35,379 nucleotides of DNA from a virus: positions 1 through 35,379 of the IMG/VR virus record IMGVR_UViG_3300025099_000070; one strand, 5' to 3'. Each line of letters opens with the position of its first letter. The first letter of the stretch is position 1. Positions 17,601-25,131 of this stretch are shown piece by piece. A program made the position numbers and the translations under genes. Under the pieces are notes generated by a model. The model was not told where the DNA came from and ran no database searches. It was given only the letters and a program-made list of their open reading frames with translations.

Positions 17601-18249
17601 CTTTTCCATATTGATATATTGCTGGAGTAAGATCTCCTTCATTCTGGATTCCGAATGTAGTTGTATTTTCTATTTCTATATGACTTGGAAGTTTATTACC
17701 ATTTCCATCTGTTTTAACTTGATATCCTTCTAGAACAGATTGAATTGGTTCTATATTACTAGTTTCAAATCTACCCTTTAATACTGATATTACTGGATCT
17801 ATTCCACTGACTTCAAATCTTCCATCTGTAGCTATGGTTGGTATTACTATATTAGATTCCTCATTCCTACCTTTTGGATTAGTTTGTTCTGGATCATATG
17901 TGCTGGTTTCATTATTGCCAGATATAGATATTTCATTAACTTTTACTGGGCTGGTTTCAAATCTTCCTTCTAGTGAAGTTTGAGTTATATCAACAGACGC
18001 TAATCTAATTAGTTTAGATTCAAAATTGTCTGTGTATCGTGTTTTTGTGTCGGGTTGATCAAAATTAGTTGGAATTATTGGATTTCCTGCAGGATCTGAT
18101 TTAATTTCTGGTCGTTTGTAAGTTTCTAATTTACCATGGACATCTAGATCAGACATCTCTCTATCCGGTTGTTGGAACCTTCCGGTTGGTTTGGATGGTT
18201 CTTTCTTGAAATAGTCTGATAGATCTGATGTTAAATTTTTAAGTGCCAT
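14662..18249 (-). CDS. Baseplate/tail-tube-cap protein (gp48-like C-terminus) with 16-aa repeats
   Basis: 1195 aa. Residues 77-178 consist of six 16-residue repeats of the type LxGRFETSxxxPxxSV plus a partial unit. A long beta-rich, Ser/Thr/Asn/Gly-rich region follows to about 720. The C-terminal section (about 960-1120) contains KLSFNLKVAALSRYDVKMMW, KVNYLTSLCYP and GPVVGLTLGDWFND, the pattern of the T4 gp48/gp54 tube-cap family. The last residues are Gly-rich. T4 gp48 is about 364 aa, so most of this protein is an added N-terminal region, perhaps forming a fibre or collar around the baseplate. A GTGGGGAA SD precedes the ATG, one base from the tape-measure stop. Confidence 0.65.
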   Translation of the reverse strand: MALKNLTSDLSDYFKKEPSKPTGRFQQPDREMSDLDVHGKLETYKRPEIKSDPAGNPIIPTNFDQPDTKTRYTDNFESKLIRLASVDITQTSLEGRFETSPVKVNEISISGNNETSTYDPEQTNPKGRNEESNIVIPTIATDGRFEVSGIDPVISVLKGRFETSNIEPIQSVLEGYQVKTDGNGNKLPSHIEIENTTTFGIQNEGDLTPAIYQYGKAVKSDGSLVSINDSDSHTFSERPVKSGGALPYSSLLDVTGNPSSYSTSLNSINGIGTFHIHTTTGTNTAISSNLAFDNVQSTSTGQAPENYYWSSQGIASINQPFRVGYHIDATTEIHDKINNKYTTDFNTIGFIEPDGSTQHRLQDISAINIAPATYISQLTPSPLNYVIPFDATDANSVTFNFGYDIITNAISNNQGQTFTVLSSATSPYSDITITGLHSGNIDTLHANNASVFGLDMVQSFIVDGQDTITPISEVTITGGKDSFTTDTLEDSQTIGTPLFGGKTYEQVGKTNPTVATDVVTLADQIELGNSLIDDHYTVGFTPNMSQTFGGGEEGSKYLGIENDTYTHPGISNRYSHKSIVESAFGQGSTFATANTGTPTAISYDVNSHLTPVALRTFTINSTGPINNIQLVNGTDEVEFQENFSSARTGQVGGAYIHRLGPYGMDTTITGVAGLSSDMQNELPKLYNDGSGITQYGIPLGDKPKSYEKNFEDNTVDEGTSYGSYIIDKIKSGADEKWYESAFPALSGKNLSSAKAGFDELKKMMKRKKTYRIWETHNSYTLQGNQGLHKGLEHFGIVSGGSSLADGWFPEFTNIAQAGNTTANRYYSVLGYPGLMVAYGVASSGAVSHLDFRALINDPLATFYGESTIANYDVNNLVSRGGSYNQGRPGLARRDYRQATTKTKPYGGDAITQQAITGVDIKAMEKEYGDLIKFYIKDPIGKKTLRFRSYITAINDSVGATWTGVKYLGRPNNLFLYEGASDRKLSFNLKVAALSRYDVKMMWTKVNYLTSLCYPHIDEATQQMKGPVVGLTLGDWFNDEPGFFDSVNITVDTSAPWDINLEDHNYRQGLGGQLLDSAMKGGISGLVNTGLNKLKDVAKGTLGNQAIDKDGRQVAQLPQVIDITLGFTSMASANRKVGGDMFGFMDADGAWVTDKEGKADGKFPKPSLLDRVMGGGPGSFASSGAGKVLGGVLGRR
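17716..18021 (-). repeat. Six 48-bp coding repeats (16-aa units) in gp48-like gene
   Basis: The translated units are exactly 16 residues each, beginning at residues 77, 93, 109, 125, 141 and 157, with a partial unit at 173. Key residues: Gly at position 3, Arg/Asn at 4, Phe/Asn at 5, Glu at 6, Ser at 8, a hydrophobic residue at 10. GRFETS recurs at residues 95-100 and 159-164, GRFEVS at 143-148. Two or three more units may precede at Gly23, Gly39 and Gly55, also 16 apart but out of register by 8. Confidence 0.75.
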
Positions 18250-20289
18250 TTAGTTCCCCACGTAGCTTTTTGACATAGCGATAGTTTCACCTACTTTCTT
18301 ACCATCCATTATTACTTCACCTGGTTGCGATAACAAATTCGCAATATTATTTAACGCTGTCAGAATAGCTGTATTATCTCCTCCTCCACCTCCTCCTACA
18401 GTAGCATTAGCTTGTCTCAATAAGCCATCTAACTTTGTTCCTCCAATAACTAAATCATCTTTACGGAATTTTTGCATTCTACCGCCACGAGATATGAAAT
18501 CGGCTGCTTCATCATCTGATGCTGATACATCACGAACCATACTGGCTGTGTCTATAGCCATGGATATACCAGTTCCTACTCCTGGAATAAATGATGCTAA
18601 ACCAGAAGCTATTTCCATACCAGCTCCAAGCATATCACCTTTTCTGAATTTAGAAACTGCGAATCCAAAACTTATCAATGCTCCAATAATTGGTACTTTT
18701 TTGAATACCTTTAGAAGTACTGATCCAGCTTTACCAACTGCCTTTGCCGCCATTCCAAACATACCTTTGATTCCTTTTGGGAAAGCTTTCGTAAGTAGTT
18801 TTATCATGCCATCCCAAGTCTTAAATACAAACCTTGCGACGCTGGCAGCTCCAGCACCAACTTTTTCATTGAATGCTGCTATTTGCATTATTAAATTTCC
18901 TAAGAAACTTCCCACTGCTGCGAAGGCGTCAAAGATCTTACCAATATTAGTTTCACCATCAGCTCCTACTACAGTTAACCAATCCCAAACCTGTCCAAGC
19001 CAGCCTACTATTTCTCTAATCGCAGGAGTAAGTTTAGTTACTACAAAGGTTTCAACATCTGCTATCATAGTTGTTGCGTCTTCTGAGCCTAAAAACTTCA
19101 TAAATTTTTGAGCATACGGCATTAGAATATCACCAAGAACTTTTCCTAACCTATGAAGTGTGGCATTTAAGCCTTCCATTGTAGTTGCAATTATTTTTAC
19201 ACCTTTAGCTTGATCCATTTGAGCTTTTGCCATATCTTCAGCTCTTTGTTCTTCTAGATCTGCTTCTTTTTCTCCAGTACCAAGAGCCTTTTTCATCTCT
19301 CCTACAGACATATTAGTAGCTTTTGCTAATGCTTGCTTTTGCACAACATTCATTTTATTGAATTCAGATAATCCACCTACCTGTCTTAACATCTCTTTTG
19401 CAGCTCCTACTTGATCTCCGTCCATAGCTAATTGTCTAGCTTTATCAAAATTAAGAGTTTTACCAGTAAGAACCTGAGCTTCCATTTCTGCTTCTATACT
19501 TGATTCAAAATCTAATAATCCATTAGCTATCTTTGCTGTGGATTCTAATGATAGACCTAAACGTCTGGCTTCTACGGTAGCTTTTACTAATTCTTTAGGA
19601 TTCGATCCTAAGAATCCATGTACATCATCTGATATATTTGCAAGATCATCCATTACCAAGTTAATTGGTACACCTGCTGCATTTGATAAGTCTTTTGCAA
19701 AATTCTGAGCTTGCATTGCCGTCTTTTCAGTGGCACCTTGCGTCAACATAATATTAGACATAATTTTTGCTGATGTATCTTTACCAATACCAGCTCCAAT
19801 GGAGAATCTAGTTATATGATCTGCCATTTGAGCTGTTGCATAATCAACATTACCTAGAGCGTTATTCATTCCTTGAATTGTTTGAATACTACCATCAATG
19901 GATTCACCAAAGTGTCTATACCTTTCATGTAGTCCAGCAACTTGCCTCTGTGCTTCACCGAGATTTTCACCAACTAAACCGGTAGCTCGAGCTGTTGCGG
20001 TCGCTCTAACTTCCCATTCTGTTGCATATTTTAATGATAATGCGAATAGACCAACGAGTCCTTTCATTGGATTCATTATTCCTGCGACAACGGCTCCCCC
20101 CACTGCAGCTAGTTTAGCTCCAATTTCTCCAGATTGATTAACTATGTCTTTTGTCGTCTCAGCTACACTACTCATGGATTTTCCAATGTTATTTTTAACA
20201 CTGGTTCCTGCATTTTTAGCTGCTGCTCCAAATTTCTTAGTGCCCGATACGGCACTAGACATAAATGATTTGAATTTAGATTCTTCCAT
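18250..20289 (-). CDS. Tail tape measure protein
   Basis: 679 aa, close to the 590 aa of T4 gp29. It is helical and Ala/Gly/Lys-rich, with a hydrophobic stretch near 60-90 (AKLAAVGGAVVAGIMNPMKG), long amphipathic helices through 100-400, and hydrophobic helices near 540-600 (VPIIGALISFGFAVSKF; GLASFIPGVGTGISMAID). A G6 run precedes a helical C-terminus. It lies directly after the gp26-like/gp51-like pair, which is the normal position of a tape measure after its chaperones. A GCGGAG SD and a GATATTTATA box lie within 30 bases of the ATG, so it probably has its own late promoter. It sets tail length and is ejected ahead of the DNA. Confidence 0.85.
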   Translation of the reverse strand: MEESKFKSFMSSAVSGTKKFGAAAKNAGTSVKNNIGKSMSSVAETTKDIVNQSGEIGAKLAAVGGAVVAGIMNPMKGLVGLFALSLKYATEWEVRATATARATGLVGENLGEAQRQVAGLHERYRHFGESIDGSIQTIQGMNNALGNVDYATAQMADHITRFSIGAGIGKDTSAKIMSNIMLTQGATEKTAMQAQNFAKDLSNAAGVPINLVMDDLANISDDVHGFLGSNPKELVKATVEARRLGLSLESTAKIANGLLDFESSIEAEMEAQVLTGKTLNFDKARQLAMDGDQVGAAKEMLRQVGGLSEFNKMNVVQKQALAKATNMSVGEMKKALGTGEKEADLEEQRAEDMAKAQMDQAKGVKIIATTMEGLNATLHRLGKVLGDILMPYAQKFMKFLGSEDATTMIADVETFVVTKLTPAIREIVGWLGQVWDWLTVVGADGETNIGKIFDAFAAVGSFLGNLIMQIAAFNEKVGAGAASVARFVFKTWDGMIKLLTKAFPKGIKGMFGMAAKAVGKAGSVLLKVFKKVPIIGALISFGFAVSKFRKGDMLGAGMEIASGLASFIPGVGTGISMAIDTASMVRDVSASDDEAADFISRGGRMQKFRKDDLVIGGTKLDGLLRQANATVGGGGGGDNTAILTALNNIANLLSQPGEVIMDGKKVGETIAMSKSYVGN

Positions 20290-20306
20290 TGTATTCTCCG
20301 CGCATA

Positions 20307-20316
20307 TATAAATATC
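20307..20316 (-). promoter_or_regulatory. Putative late box GATATTTATA before tape measure gene
   Basis: The minus strand reads GATATTTATA, 18 bases upstream of the ATG at 20289, with the GCGGAG SD in between. The arrangement is almost the same as at the tube gene (22074-22083). Confidence 0.5.
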
Positions 20317-20331
20317 GAGGAGCTACAATAA

Positions 20332-20709
20332 TCAACGTCTCGTTAGCTTAGGATTCACCATGATATTTTTTTTCGTTTTAATATCAGGACGTTGTATTCT
20401 AGTCTTAGAATTTTGCTGATCTGTTGCGAATTTATGGCTATCTTTTTTGTGAGCGTTGTCGTTAGCTTCATTCTGATGCTTTACCGCTTTCACTACAAGT
20501 TGAAGGTAATTACGCCTCATCCAAATAGGCATATGATATACCTCATTGTGAGTGAACCCCTTGCCATAATAGGTTAGGTCAAATATTTGTTGGAATAGAT
20601 CTTGTCTGTGATCAGGATGTAGGCCAAAAAAACCCGGCGTTGATCGGGAAATCCGACACCTCCTCGTAACCACACTGGCCACACTCATAATCATACACCA
20701 TGTTTGCAT
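20332..20709 (-). CDS. gp51-like tail assembly protein, probably made by frameshift from gp26-like gene
   Basis: The open frame is 125 codons, but its first 28 overlap the end of the gp26-like gene and have no good start or SD. The conserved-looking part begins at about 20625: DLFQQIFDLTYYGKGFTHNE, then VYHMPIWMRRNYLQLVV. This matches the small gp51-type tail/hub assembly proteins (a GF..xEVYxMPxxxRxxY pattern, from memory). The tail is Lys/Asn/Gln-rich and basic. The frame joins the gp26-like frame at GGGTTTTTTTGG (20635-20624), so a +1 or -2 shift would give a fusion of about 368 aa. It lies just before the tape measure gene, where lambda G-T type chaperones sit. A non-AUG start (ATT at 20652 after AGGAGG) is an alternative. 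Confidence 0.6.
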   Translation of the reverse strand: MQTWCMIMSVASVVTRRCRISRSTPGFFGLHPDHRQDLFQQIFDLTYYGKGFTHNEVYHMPIWMRRNYLQLVVKAVKHQNEANDNAHKKDSHKFATDQQNSKTRIQRPDIKTKKNIMVNPKLTRR

Positions 20710-21439
20710 CTGGGGTATGGGATTTTATTTGGTTTCTAAATGCTTGTGCATCCCTTGATAAGAATTCCGTTTCAATGAAATTATCAACATGAGATCTATC
20801 ATCATTACCATCAACGGATAAAATACACATCTTCATTCGTGTAGTTAATTCTGGATCTACTCCAGTTCGTTTTGATCTCTTCTTAGCTATTTTTAAGGCA
20901 TCTTCTACCTTACGCTCTATTCCATGTGTCATTAACTGGTATGTAATAGATCGCTTCGATGCTGGAAGTTTGAATTCGAATACTTTGGCTCCCTTTGTGT
21001 AGGACTCAAAGTCTATATCTCTATCCTCTACTTCAGATAAATTAACTACTTCAGTAGATTTTGTACCACATTCAGGGCATATTGATTCTATTGGATACTC
21101 AGCGCCATATGCTAATATACGTCCCGCTATCATAAGAGAGTTCTTATCACCGATCAATAAATCATTGTAGTTAATTTTTGATACGATAATAGACTGCATG
21201 AATTTGTCAATTACTGTACCATTTTTTATAAGATTTTGTGAAGTAAGAATATCCTCTTCTTTTGCTGTTGGATATTTCATTTCTATCTTTCCTATCGATA
21301 GTGGACTATCATCTGAGTAGAAATGTCCTTTACTTGGTAATTCAACTTCCTCTGTTGGAAATTTATATGTTTCTGATTGAATTGAATCTGCTACGAGTTT
21401 TTGTTTTAACTCTTCATCTGTCATTTGGTGTTGTGCCAT
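20612..21439 (-). CDS. gp26: Baseplate hub/tail assembly protein (T4 gp26-like, zinc-ribbon)
   Basis: 275 aa. The N-terminal PTEEVELPSKGHFYSDDSPL (28-47) and EMKYPTAKEEDILTSQNLIK (53-72) are the hallmark of the phage T4_baseplate/gp26 family. Two CxxC pairs, C121/C124 and C253/C256, enclose an insertion of about 130 residues and probably form one split zinc ribbon. In T4 gp26 takes part in hub assembly; its position before the tape measure suggests a chaperone-like role here. Its last codons (NAGFFWPTS) include the T7 run where the gp51-like frame could be entered. It starts at an ATG after AAAGGAG, downstream of the tube terminator. Confidence 0.78.
   Translation of the reverse strand: MAQHQMTDEELKQKLVADSIQSETYKFPTEEVELPSKGHFYSDDSPLSIGKIEMKYPTAKEEDILTSQNLIKNGTVIDKFMQSIIVSKINYNDLLIGDKNSLMIAGRILAYGAEYPIESICPECGTKSTEVVNLSEVEDRDIDFESYTKGAKVFEFKLPASKRSITYQLMTHGIERKVEDALKIAKKRSKRTGVDPELTTRMKMCILSVDGNDDRSHVDNFIETEFLSRDAQAFRNQIKSHTPDANMVYDYECGQCGYEEVSDFPINAGFFWPTS
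20624..20635 (-). other. Candidate translational frameshift site GGGTTTTTTTGG
   Basis: The minus strand reads GCC GGG TTT TTT TGG in the gp26-like frame, four codons before its TGA. Skipping one T (+1) or slipping back two (-2) enters the gp51-like frame as GGC CTA CAT. A perfect AGGAGG lies 23 bases upstream (20659-20664). That distance is longer than usual for a stimulator, but it is well placed (6 bases) for an ATT start at 20652-20650 in the second frame. Confidence 0.55.
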
Positions 21440-21493
21440 AACTTATTCTCCTTTATTGATATTGTTCTATATATACATATGTATGCATACAAA

Positions 21494-21517
21494 AAATGCC
21501 CAAGTTTTTGGGCATTT
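21494..21517 (-). terminator. Rho-independent terminator after tail tube gene
   Basis: A 10-bp stem AAATGCCCAA/TTGGGCATTT (21494-21503 with 21508-21517) with a 4-base loop, followed on the minus strand by a T-rich run (21496-21491). It lies 50 bases past the tube stop. It would limit read-through of tube mRNA into the gp26-like gene, which fits the large excess of tube protein a virion needs. Confidence 0.85.
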
Positions 21518-21553
21518 CTTTTATATAATTGGGTTCTTTTGCATGAGTACAAT

Positions 21554-21561
21554 TATAAATA
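21554..21561 (-). promoter_or_regulatory. TATTTATA box downstream of tube gene (doubtful)
   Basis: The minus strand reads ACTATTTATAATTG directly after the tube stop. Unlike the other boxes it lies upstream of a terminator rather than a start codon, so a promoter here would make only a very short RNA. Confidence 0.25.
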
Positions 21562-21566
21562 GTTTT

Positions 21567-22055
21567 TTAGAATTGTAGTATTGCGTAGTCGTATTTCAAT
21601 GTTAATGAGATTGACATTGGATCTTGAGTTGACCAATCCATTTCACCAAATCCTGCTTCTCCGATGTAAGCACCTTTTAGTGTCCATTCTTCAACTTTAT
21701 CACCTACTGGTCCTAGCATGTTAAAAGTTACATCTTTTTTATAAAAATCTGAATATCCTGCTCTACCTGTTACCGATTCGTGGTGTAATCTAACCCACTC
21801 CATTACAGCTTGTGCAGCTGATGGAACAACCGGATCATATAATTCTACAGTTACATCTGACCACGTCGCTTTACCTTTAATTTTTCTTTGTACGTTGATG
21901 TGATCTAATACAACCTCTTCAAATGTTACCGTAGGTCTTGATGCTTTCTTTACAAGATAAGCTGGGATACCTTCAATAAACATAATGAACCTATTCGCAA
22001 CCTTTGGTTCAAAGGGTGTAAAGAATATTTCATTTGAGTCTAATAATTGTGCCAT
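21567..22055 (-). CDS. gp19: Tail tube protein (T4 gp19-like)
   Basis: 162 aa, the same size as T4 gp19 (163). Begins MAQLLDSNEIFFTPFEPKVA followed by NRFIMFIEGIPAYLVKKASR, the typical start of the T4-type tube beta-barrel. Later come WSDVTVELYDPVVPSAAQAV, EWTLKGAYIGEAGFGEMDWS and the closing SISLTLKYDYAILQF. Monomers stack as hexameric rings inside the sheath. It has its own GATATTTATA box, a strong AGAGGAG SD, and a strong terminator after it, so it should form a monocistronic late transcript. Confidence 0.93.
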   Translation of the reverse strand: MAQLLDSNEIFFTPFEPKVANRFIMFIEGIPAYLVKKASRPTVTFEEVVLDHINVQRKIKGKATWSDVTVELYDPVVPSAAQAVMEWVRLHHESVTGRAGYSDFYKKDVTFNMLGPVGDKVEEWTLKGAYIGEAGFGEMDWSTQDPMSISLTLKYDYAILQF

Positions 22056-22073
22056 CTAAGTTCTCCTCTTTAA

Positions 22074-22083
22074 TATAAATATC
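22074..22083 (-). promoter_or_regulatory. Putative late box GATATTTATA before tail tube gene
   Basis: The box on the minus strand is 19 bases upstream of the tube ATG, with AGAGGAG between them. It lies in the 43-base gap after the sheath stop. Confidence 0.5.
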
Positions 22084-22098
22084 TATCTTCCTCAGTTT

Positions 22099-24699
22099 TT
22101 ACTCTGGAAAAGTAGCTCCTGTTGGTAATACTGTGAAGTCTAATACAATAAATTCTGCCGTTCTTGTTGGTTGGATCATTATATTACCTACTAATTTGTT
22201 TCTATCTACTACATCTGGGGTATTGTTAGTATCATCCATTACTACTTTGAATGCATGTAAACCGCTTCTTTGTTGTACGCTTTCTAAGTATGGATTAACA
22301 GTACCTAAGAATCTATTTCTCGTTGCTGCGGTGTTTTGTTCGAATACTAAGAATCTTGAAGTCGATGCAATGAATTTTTTCAATGCTATTAACAATCTTC
22401 TTACGTTAATTCTATCAAGTGCTGATCTTTTCTTTTGTAAAGTTTTTTGACCCCATACACAAACTCCTTGATTAGGGAATGTTGCAATTGGGTTTACTCT
22501 ACCTTCATATAAAGTATCTCTTTCACCGTGAGTTAACCTTGTAGTTGCTTCAGTGATTGCAGTTAATAGTCCTCTATTAAGACCAGCTGGTGCGAACCAT
22601 GGTTCTCCACCGCCTGAATCATTTCCTGCGAATACACTTGGCATTATAGCTGATGGTGGCAATGGTGTTACTATATTATTTACCGCATCATTATACATTA
22701 ACCATGGGAAGTAAGTACCTGCATAGCTTGAATCATAATTAGCTGCGTCTGTTACTGCATCTGCAATAATTGTTGATACTACTTGTGTTGGGGAATCGTC
22801 ATATTTTGCTACATCAAAGATTAAGAAGCAATCACCTCTTTGTTCAGTCTTATTGATCGCATGAGTAATCGTTGCAGGACAATTGTCTGTAATAATTCCT
22901 GGCATTGATAATAAGTTGATGTCAAATTCATCTGCGTTTGATAAAGCATTTATTGCTTTTTTATATGCTTTTGTTCCTTCTGATGTAGAATCTGTAAAGT
23001 CCATTCCGAATGTATTCGTTGTACCCATACTCTTACCAGTCAAAGAAACCTGTGCAGGGTGTTTTCCATCTTGGCCACCTTGGAAAGGAACCATAAATCT
23101 TCTTTGCAGTTGATGAGTTTGAGATCCCATTGAGATCATATGTCCAGCATTTGCTACATTTCCTGTCAATACATCTGATGCTGATACATGACCTTGCATG
23201 TTAGATAAGTTGAAGTCTACATTTGTTCCTACACCATTTGCCGTTGAAGGTATTGGCGCTAAGTAGTTTACATTATCAGTTGCATCGAAATCGAAATTAA
23301 ATCCGTAGAATACACCCGGTTCATAAACGTCTGTAGTTTCTTCTTGTTTTGTTACAAACGATGCTGAAGGCATGTATAGATCGTTTGTTGTTGGAATTGC
23401 TTGTTCAATCGCTCTATATCCAAATGGAGCATCTGTTACTGGTATTCCTTGTGTGCTTACCCCATTGGATACTTCTACTCTTACATATCTAGATACATTT
23501 GGATACGTGTTAACACCAATTACTTTACCTTCATCATTGATTTTGTAGTATCTATCACCAATTCTTCTTGCAATATAATTTGCATCTCTTGGGTCTAATG
23601 TTAATCCAGTATGTTCCTCTATTACGTTTGCACTATTATCATCTGTTGCATCATACGTATATGGTGTATCAAATGGTAAACCAGTTTGTTTGATCGTTCT
23701 AATTTGTAAATCAAACGTTGGATATTTTGTATCCGTTCCACCATTTGCCGCTTTCATGTTTAGTATTGAAACTTTTAACTCATAGTTTGTAGTTTCACCA
23801 TGACCTAAGTGATGTAATTTGAATAGGTTATTCGCAGCTGAACCAGTGTGTTGGTTTGTGATCCATGGAGTTGTAGCTCCTTTATATCCGTCAGCGTAAA
23901 CGTGATCTACAGCTTTTGTCATTGTAAAGGAATTAGATTTAACATCATCAATAGTTGAGAAATTTTTATTGTAGTATTTTACATATGCTTCTTTATTTGA
24001 ATTAGGACTTGTACCTAATACCGTATCGATTGAGTTATTATCTGATGATAATAAAGATGCTGATATTCCATATAATCTACCTGCTGCACCTGCAGTTCCA
24101 TCACCTGATCCTGATACTTTTGCTGGTACTGAAGTTCCTGCAGCTATATTACCAGATCCTGATAAATTAAGTACGAAGTTTTGTAATGATGCTGATGGAG
24201 TATTAGCTTCAAGAGCTGGAGCTGCTAAAACAGCATCCGCTGGAGTTAGGTAAGATCCGGAAAGATCTATTTCTTTAGTTGATAACTCATGTTCTGTTGG
24301 ATATAATACCGCAACTACATTTTGTGTTTTACTATTACTTAAAAAAGTATTAGTTACTGCAGTTGCTGCAGCTACTGGTAGTTTGTTGTTAATTTTAAGC
24401 ACTAATGGACTTGTTACAGTCACATCTGCAGAACTTAACACTCTTACTACAGTCATTACATTTCCACCTTGTTCGAAATATTCTCTTACAGTATGTGGAA
24501 CGTATGTTGTTGGGTTTCTTTCCAATCCACCAAATTTGGATTCAAATTCAGTATAGGATGTTACTTGTGTAGGCCAGAACGCTGGGCCTTTTTGGGTTGT
24601 ACCAATTACTGCTGCACCTATTTCTGCAACACCTTGTGGTATAAACGAAAGGTCCTTTTCTCGGGTGAATACACCAGGACTTACAATTCTTTCAGCCAT
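22099..24699 (-). CDS. gp18: Contractile tail sheath protein (T4 gp18-like)
   Basis: 866 aa, compared with 659 in T4. N-terminus SPGVFTREKDLSFIPQGVAE and GAAVIGTTQKGPAFWPTQVT is the hallmark of T4-type sheath subunits; NPTTYVPHTVREYFEQGGNV follows. The conserved core returns from about 610 (SMPGIITDNC; ERDTLYEGRVNPIATFPNQG; VCVWGQKTLQ; LDRINVRRLLIALKKFIAST). The protein ends with PTRTAEFIVLDFTVLPTGAT. The extra length sits in the middle (about 130-560), a variable surface domain. The SD is AGAGGAG, and a TATTTATA box lies 50 bases upstream. It forms the contracting outer layer of the tail. Confidence 0.93.
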   Translation of the reverse strand: MAERIVSPGVFTREKDLSFIPQGVAEIGAAVIGTTQKGPAFWPTQVTSYTEFESKFGGLERNPTTYVPHTVREYFEQGGNVMTVVRVLSSADVTVTSPLVLKINNKLPVAAATAVTNTFLSNSKTQNVVAVLYPTEHELSTKEIDLSGSYLTPADAVLAAPALEANTPSASLQNFVLNLSGSGNIAAGTSVPAKVSGSGDGTAGAAGRLYGISASLLSSDNNSIDTVLGTSPNSNKEAYVKYYNKNFSTIDDVKSNSFTMTKAVDHVYADGYKGATTPWITNQHTGSAANNLFKLHHLGHGETTNYELKVSILNMKAANGGTDTKYPTFDLQIRTIKQTGLPFDTPYTYDATDDNSANVIEEHTGLTLDPRDANYIARRIGDRYYKINDEGKVIGVNTYPNVSRYVRVEVSNGVSTQGIPVTDAPFGYRAIEQAIPTTNDLYMPSASFVTKQEETTDVYEPGVFYGFNFDFDATDNVNYLAPIPSTANGVGTNVDFNLSNMQGHVSASDVLTGNVANAGHMISMGSQTHQLQRRFMVPFQGGQDGKHPAQVSLTGKSMGTTNTFGMDFTDSTSEGTKAYKKAINALSNADEFDINLLSMPGIITDNCPATITHAINKTEQRGDCFLIFDVAKYDDSPTQVVSTIIADAVTDAANYDSSYAGTYFPWLMYNDAVNNIVTPLPPSAIMPSVFAGNDSGGGEPWFAPAGLNRGLLTAITEATTRLTHGERDTLYEGRVNPIATFPNQGVCVWGQKTLQKKRSALDRINVRRLLIALKKFIASTSRFLVFEQNTAATRNRFLGTVNPYLESVQQRSGLHAFKVVMDDTNNTPDVVDRNKLVGNIMIQPTRTAEFIVLDFTVLPTGATFPE

Positions 24700-24748
24700 G
24701 TTTTTTACTCCTCTAATTATCGATAATTTATATAGGTCGTCGACCGCA

Positions 24749-24756
24749 TATAAATA
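24749..24756 (-). promoter_or_regulatory. Putative late box before sheath gene
   Basis: The minus strand reads GCATATTTATATGCGG, 50 bases upstream of the sheath ATG. It forms a short palindrome CATAT-TT-ATATG. Confidence 0.45.
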
Positions 24757-24783
24757 TGCAGAAGTAAATCAAAACATATTATT

Positions 24784-25065
24784 TTAAGCTTCGTTTGGAG
24801 TAAATACACCCGTTTGGATATTAACATTACCTGCACCATATTTACCATTTAGATCTGAAACGAATTGTTTTTCGTCAGATTGAGTAGCTTCATATTCTGC
24901 TGTTAATTCACCTTTTGAATTGTCCAATCTTTGCATTGCTTGTTCTAATAATAGTCGATCTACTTCTAATTGTCCCATCTTAGCAGTGATGGTTTGATAT
25001 TTTGTTTGTAAATCTTTAATCTTTGCTAATTCTTCTGAATCAAACTTTTTTTCTTCTGTTGCCAT
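24784..25065 (-). CDS. Small coiled-coil protein, unknown function
   Basis: 93 aa. Residues about 8-70 are one or two long helices with heptad spacing of Leu/Ile/Val (LAKIKDLQTKYQTITAKMGQ; LEVDRLLLEQAMQRLDNS), followed by KYGAGNVNIQTGVFTPNEA. The end resembles small phage proteins that close with a short beta-strand after a coiled coil. No catalytic features. It lies between the connector genes and the sheath with a GGGAG SD, so it is probably a minor structural or assembly protein. Confidence 0.65.
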   Translation of the reverse strand: MATEEKKFDSEELAKIKDLQTKYQTITAKMGQLEVDRLLLEQAMQRLDNSKGELTAEYEATQSDEKQFVSDLNGKYGAGNVNIQTGVFTPNEA

Positions 25066-25131
25066 TTTATAACTCCCTTATTATAGTTTTATTGTATATA
25101 CATATATAACAGTTGAACCAAACACCTGATC

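Noticed and set aside
18494-19111. 205-codon open frame on the plus strand
   Set aside because: It lies antisense to the tape measure gene, is rich in Ala/Pro/Ser from the opposite strand's codons, has no family resemblance and no SD. The minus-strand protein is clearly real.
21554-21561. TATTTATA box as promoter of the gp26-like gene
   Set aside because: A strong terminator lies between this box and the gp26-like start, so it is unlikely to drive that gene. It was kept only as a low-confidence site.
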